Assembly (NCBI GenBank): GCA_016839635.1
Contig: JAEOTV010000224.1
Location: 1 to 17,836, forward strand
DNA from: Promethearchaeota archaeon
Lineage (GTDB): Archaea; Asgardarchaeota; Lokiarchaeia; Sigynarchaeales; SOKP01
DNA length: 17,836 nt
Direction: 5' to 3'
This document shows, in pieces, positions 15,187 through 17,836 of the stretch (positions are counted from its first letter, which is position 1; every line of letters starts with the position of its first letter). Position numbers and translations under genes: made by a program. Under the pieces are notes generated by a model. It made no database searches, was not told where the DNA came from, and worked only from the letters and a program-made list of their open reading frames with translations.

Positions 15187-15744
15187 TTAAGCCTCAGTTT
15201 CCTTTAACATTTCACCAAAAAGTCGTTTTACAGCATCAATCCGCTTTTCTTCACCGATTTGTTCCACATCTTTTAATGAGATAGCTTCTTTTGGACACAC
15301 ATCAATACACGCAGGATATCTTTCACCTCTCTCAGGATCGATATAATCTTCTTTCATAGTCTCACAAAGATCACAAATCAGAGCTTTTTGGGATACAATA
15401 TGTAAACTTAAAACTCCGAAATCGCACGCCCTAATACAGAAGGCACATCCGTTACATTTATCGTCATCAACAATGATAGAACCTGTTGTCTTATCTTGTT
15501 CCAAAGCTTTTTCAGGACAACTGCGAACACAAGGCGCATCATCACATTTTTGGCATGCTAAGGCGACGTTTAAGATAGGTTCAATTCGGACTCTATGAAT
15601 TCTAGTGTTAATCGGGTTAAATTCACCATCATGAACAAAAGAGCAAACACTTTCGCATGTCTCACATCCAGTGCATAAATCTGGATCAACAATAATAAAT
15701 TGGTGTACTACACCGCCCCTTTTCTTAGTTCCGCTTTTCGACAT
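15187..15744 (-). CDS. Four-cluster [4Fe-4S] ferredoxin-type subunit paired with AOR
   Basis: The product is 185 residues with 16 cysteines in four groups: C24/C27/C30/C34, C64/C67/C72/C76, C97/C100/C103/C107, and C124/C127 with C146/C150. This is the HycB/NrfC/DmsB-like layout, which holds four [4Fe-4S] clusters and moves electrons between a catalytic subunit and a partner. There is no Tat or other signal peptide, so it should be cytosolic. Its ATG follows directly on the AOR stop (TAAATG), so translation is probably coupled and the two proteins likely form a complex in fixed ratio. It may connect AOR to ferredoxin or another acceptor. Specificity unknown. Confidence 0.85.
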   Translation of the reverse strand: MSKSGTKKRGGVVHQFIIVDPDLCTGCETCESVCSFVHDGEFNPINTRIHRVRIEPILNVALACQKCDDAPCVRSCPEKALEQDKTTGSIIVDDDKCNGCAFCIRACDFGVLSLHIVSQKALICDLCETMKEDYIDPERGERYPACIDVCPKEAISLKDVEQIGEEKRIDAVKRLFGEMLKETEA

Positions 15745-17667
15745 TTACTTTTTGCCTCCTATTGGTTTTAATTTACCGATCACAAAATCTAATCCGAGAG
15801 ATTTTAATGTCTCATCAGTTGGAATTCCTGTTTGGGTGTCCCACCCTCGAGATTCATAATATCCACTTAATAACTTTTGATATCCATCCTCTTTTAAAGT
15901 CACACCCTTCGCTGGCCCTTTTGTATGTGCTTCCTTAAAGAATCTCTCAGGAGGATGATCATCATCTCTAGTCCATCCCTCCCGAATATTAAAGCATTTA
16001 GAAAGAGTGACAATTGCATCTCCTCTTTGCTGAAGAAATGTATCTGTTACTGGAATTCCAGTTACCAGTTCAAAAACTTTCGCCATTTCAGCATCATTTT
16101 CATAAATTCCTCGAGTAAATTTACACACTATATAGGAATCAATAATCGCATAAATATCTTCTAATTCTTTAATAGCTTTACCTCTTTCAAGGGGTTTATC
16201 ATAGGCAAATCTATCAAATTTACCTTTTGCATCCAATCCATAAGCTCCATTCCTTAAGTGGCATGCTCCTCTAATCGAAACGCTTTCTCCAACTGCAAAA
16301 GAAGTCATTCCATGAAGATCAAATGCTGGCATTTCTAAACCCTTAATATGCATACCATAAAAACCAGCATTTTTTTTACCCATTTCTTCTAATCGTATAC
16401 CTGCTTGCCTAGTTCCATCACCAAAAATCTTTCCAGCAAATCCTTTACCTAAAATCATCTCTTCCGTGAATTTTGCTAGATTTACTGTAGACCCAAAAGG
16501 TAATTCATAGCCTAAGTCTTTTGTTGTAATTAAGCCCAAATCAAAGCATTCACATGCCATTGCAGCAGTTACTCCTCCAGATATTGCATCAATCCCTAAA
16601 TCATCACATAATTGAACACACTTAAATACTGTAGGCCAATCATAACATCCTGTAGCAGTCCCAAACCCATAACAAAGTTCTACATCTATACTTGCATATA
16701 AGTTAGGCCAATGAGGATGTGTTTTTGGTACCTTAGTAATGTGATCACAAGCAATTGAACATTGAGAGCATGCAACCTTTTTCACCACCCAATCATTATT
16801 AAGTGTATCTCCTGTAAAAGTTCCATCATCAATTTTTTCCCAGGTTCCTTCGCGATAATTAAATGTGGGCATCATTCCAAGTTTATTATAGCTTGTAAGG
16901 CCTGCTGGAGTTCCCAAATCTCTATATTTAGCTGTAGCAGGTCCATTAGCGACTTTAATTAATTTTTTAGCTAATTTAAAAAATTCAACGGGTTTTGCTA
17001 CTTTTATACCCTTAGTACCTCTAAAACATATAGCTTTAAGGTTTTTAGAACCCATAACAGCACCCATTCCGGTCCGTCCTGCTTGTCGATTACGATCGTT
17101 AGTTATACATGCCATCCTGCTCATTCGTTCTCCCCCAGGACCAATTGCCATAACAGCTAACCTATAGTCTTGAAATTCTTCTCTTAACAATTCTTCTGTA
17201 TCCCAACAACCTTTTCCTGCAAGTTCTGGGCATGGAACGATATAATAATCATCATCGTCCACAACCATATATGAAAGTTCTGGGGCTTTCCCTTTGAATA
17301 CAAGCATATTGATACCAGCACGACGGGCTTGAGCTCCAACTGATCCAGAAGATATTGCCATACCAAACATATCAGTTAATGGAGATTTAGCGAATACACC
17401 ATATTTCGAACTTGTGGGAAGAATAGTTCCTGGGAAGGGGCCATGTGCATACACAAAGACGTTTTCTGGACTTAAGGGATCAACACCAGCAGGGCATTCA
17501 TCCCATAGTATTTTAGCAGCAAAGCCATATCCCCCAATCCAATCTCGACAGAATTCATTGGATAATGTAGATTTACTAATCTTACCATTTGTTAAATCTA
17601 CATCAAGTCTTGTTTGACTAAAACCCGAAACTTTATCAGGAACAGGTATTTCCTTAGTTTTACTCAT
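15745..17667 (-). CDS. Tungsten-dependent aldehyde ferredoxin oxidoreductase family enzyme
   Basis: The product is 640 residues, the usual AOR size. The N-terminal domain has the tungstopterin-binding features FAKSPLTDMFG and SSGSVGAQARRAGINMLVFKGKAP; GRTGMGAVMGSKNLKAI (about 197-213) is the family hallmark. The [4Fe-4S] ligands are C300xxC303xxxC307 and a later C515 in IVCKFT. AOR-family enzymes oxidise aldehydes to acids with ferredoxin as acceptor, in the cytosol of anaerobes. The adjoining multi-cluster subunit makes this a two-subunit variant. The substrate cannot be told from sequence; other AOR-family members act on formaldehyde, glyceraldehyde-3-phosphate or benzoyl-type substrates. 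ATG 17667 is preferred because GTGA at 17676-17673 sits 5 nt upstream like a ribosome site; GTG 17676 adds three residues. Confidence 0.92.
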   Translation of the reverse strand: MSKTKEIPVPDKVSGFSQTRLDVDLTNGKISKSTLSNEFCRDWIGGYGFAAKILWDECPAGVDPLSPENVFVYAHGPFPGTILPTSSKYGVFAKSPLTDMFGMAISSGSVGAQARRAGINMLVFKGKAPELSYMVVDDDDYYIVPCPELAGKGCWDTEELLREEFQDYRLAVMAIGPGGERMSRMACITNDRNRQAGRTGMGAVMGSKNLKAICFRGTKGIKVAKPVEFFKLAKKLIKVANGPATAKYRDLGTPAGLTSYNKLGMMPTFNYREGTWEKIDDGTFTGDTLNNDWVVKKVACSQCSIACDHITKVPKTHPHWPNLYASIDVELCYGFGTATGCYDWPTVFKCVQLCDDLGIDAISGGVTAAMACECFDLGLITTKDLGYELPFGSTVNLAKFTEEMILGKGFAGKIFGDGTRQAGIRLEEMGKKNAGFYGMHIKGLEMPAFDLHGMTSFAVGESVSIRGACHLRNGAYGLDAKGKFDRFAYDKPLERGKAIKELEDIYAIIDSYIVCKFTRGIYENDAEMAKVFELVTGIPVTDTFLQQRGDAIVTLSKCFNIREGWTRDDDHPPERFFKEAHTKGPAKGVTLKEDGYQKLLSGYYESRGWDTQTGIPTDETLKSLGLDFVIGKLKPIGGKK

Positions 17668-17689
17668 GTTTTTCACAATTAGTTGTATG

Positions 17690-17699
17690 TTTATATTTT
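17690..17699 (-). promoter_or_regulatory. Possible TATA box for the AOR operon
   Basis: On the minus strand an AAAATATAAA element is centred about 28 nt before ATG 17667, which would give a nearly leaderless mRNA. The surrounding 17677-17836 sequence is AT-rich and holds no gene that I can see, so this assignment is weak. Confidence 0.3.
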
Positions 17700-17836
17700 G
17701 AATAGATTGTAGATATTAAAAATAAATAACCAAAATTTTAAAGGTTACTTGTTAATCCTAAAAATCTCTCACTTTAAAATTCTTAAGTAGTACATTTACC
17801 TTAATATTTGAAGAATAAAATAGAATAGTGAACAAA

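Noticed and set aside
15671..17617. Plus- and minus-strand short frames inside the AOR and ferredoxin genes
   Set aside because: They are shadows of the strongly supported AOR operon.
1..17836. tRNA genes, insertion sequences, integrase attachment sites
   Set aside because: I saw no T-arm consensus with cloverleaf pairing, no transposase-like ORF and no terminal inverted repeats; a covariance search would be needed to exclude divergent tRNAs.

Overview
This AT-rich window looks like part of an Asgard archaeon, probably of the Lokiarchaeia. The evidence is a methanogen-like electron-transfer module carrying in-frame UGA (selenocysteine) codons, a putative SECIS RNA with eukaryote-like AUGA/GA core elements, an apparent longin-type domain fused to a signalling enzyme, a very long leucine-rich-repeat protein, and TATA-box promoters with GGTGA-type ribosome sites. 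The lineage call is inference from content; there is no rRNA or marker gene here. None of the 12 genes I call ends in UGA (6 UAA, 6 UAG).

Layout. 42-986 (+): DUF2785 protein. 1132-2403 (+): Eis-like GNAT acetyltransferase with an SCP2-like C-terminus. 2498-6278 (-): selenoprotein electron-transfer cluster, in transcription order hdrA (two UGA codons), vhuD/mvhD (two UGA codons), a structured 3' UTR that resembles a SECIS, then an FrhB/FdhB-like iron-sulfur flavoprotein. An automatic caller that treats UGA as a stop breaks hdrA into fragments and loses vhuD. 6600-12959 (+): two large same-strand signalling genes. The first fuses a RelA/SpoT (p)ppGpp-type synthetase, a helical/TPR region, a SLOG/LSDAT nucleotide-binding domain and a longin/roadblock-like C-terminus. 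The second is an NLR-like protein: zinc ribbon, DUF4062, STAND-type P-loop NTPase and about 24 leucine-rich repeats. 13024-13428 (-): SCP2-like protein. 13582-14160 (-): TetR regulator, divergent from 14327-15037 (+), a membrane protein resembling a site-2 protease whose HExxH motif reads HNLGH. Two identical 15-bp palindromes lie in the TetR/membrane-protein promoter region. 15187-17667 (-): tungsten aldehyde ferredoxin oxidoreductase and its four-cluster ferredoxin partner, joined stop-to-start.

How they may work together. The Hdr/Vhu cluster and the AOR pair are both low-potential redox modules of an anaerobe: AOR would reduce ferredoxin, and HdrA-type flavin bifurcation would couple ferredoxin, F420 or formate, and thiol pools. 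HdrB, HdrC and a hydrogenase large subunit are not in the window. The 6600-12959 pair is the best candidate for an undescribed system: a nucleotide-alarmone synthetase with its own ligand-sensing SLOG domain beside an NLR-architecture sensor NTPase, a combination that suggests conflict or stress signalling. That function is inferred from domain architecture only.
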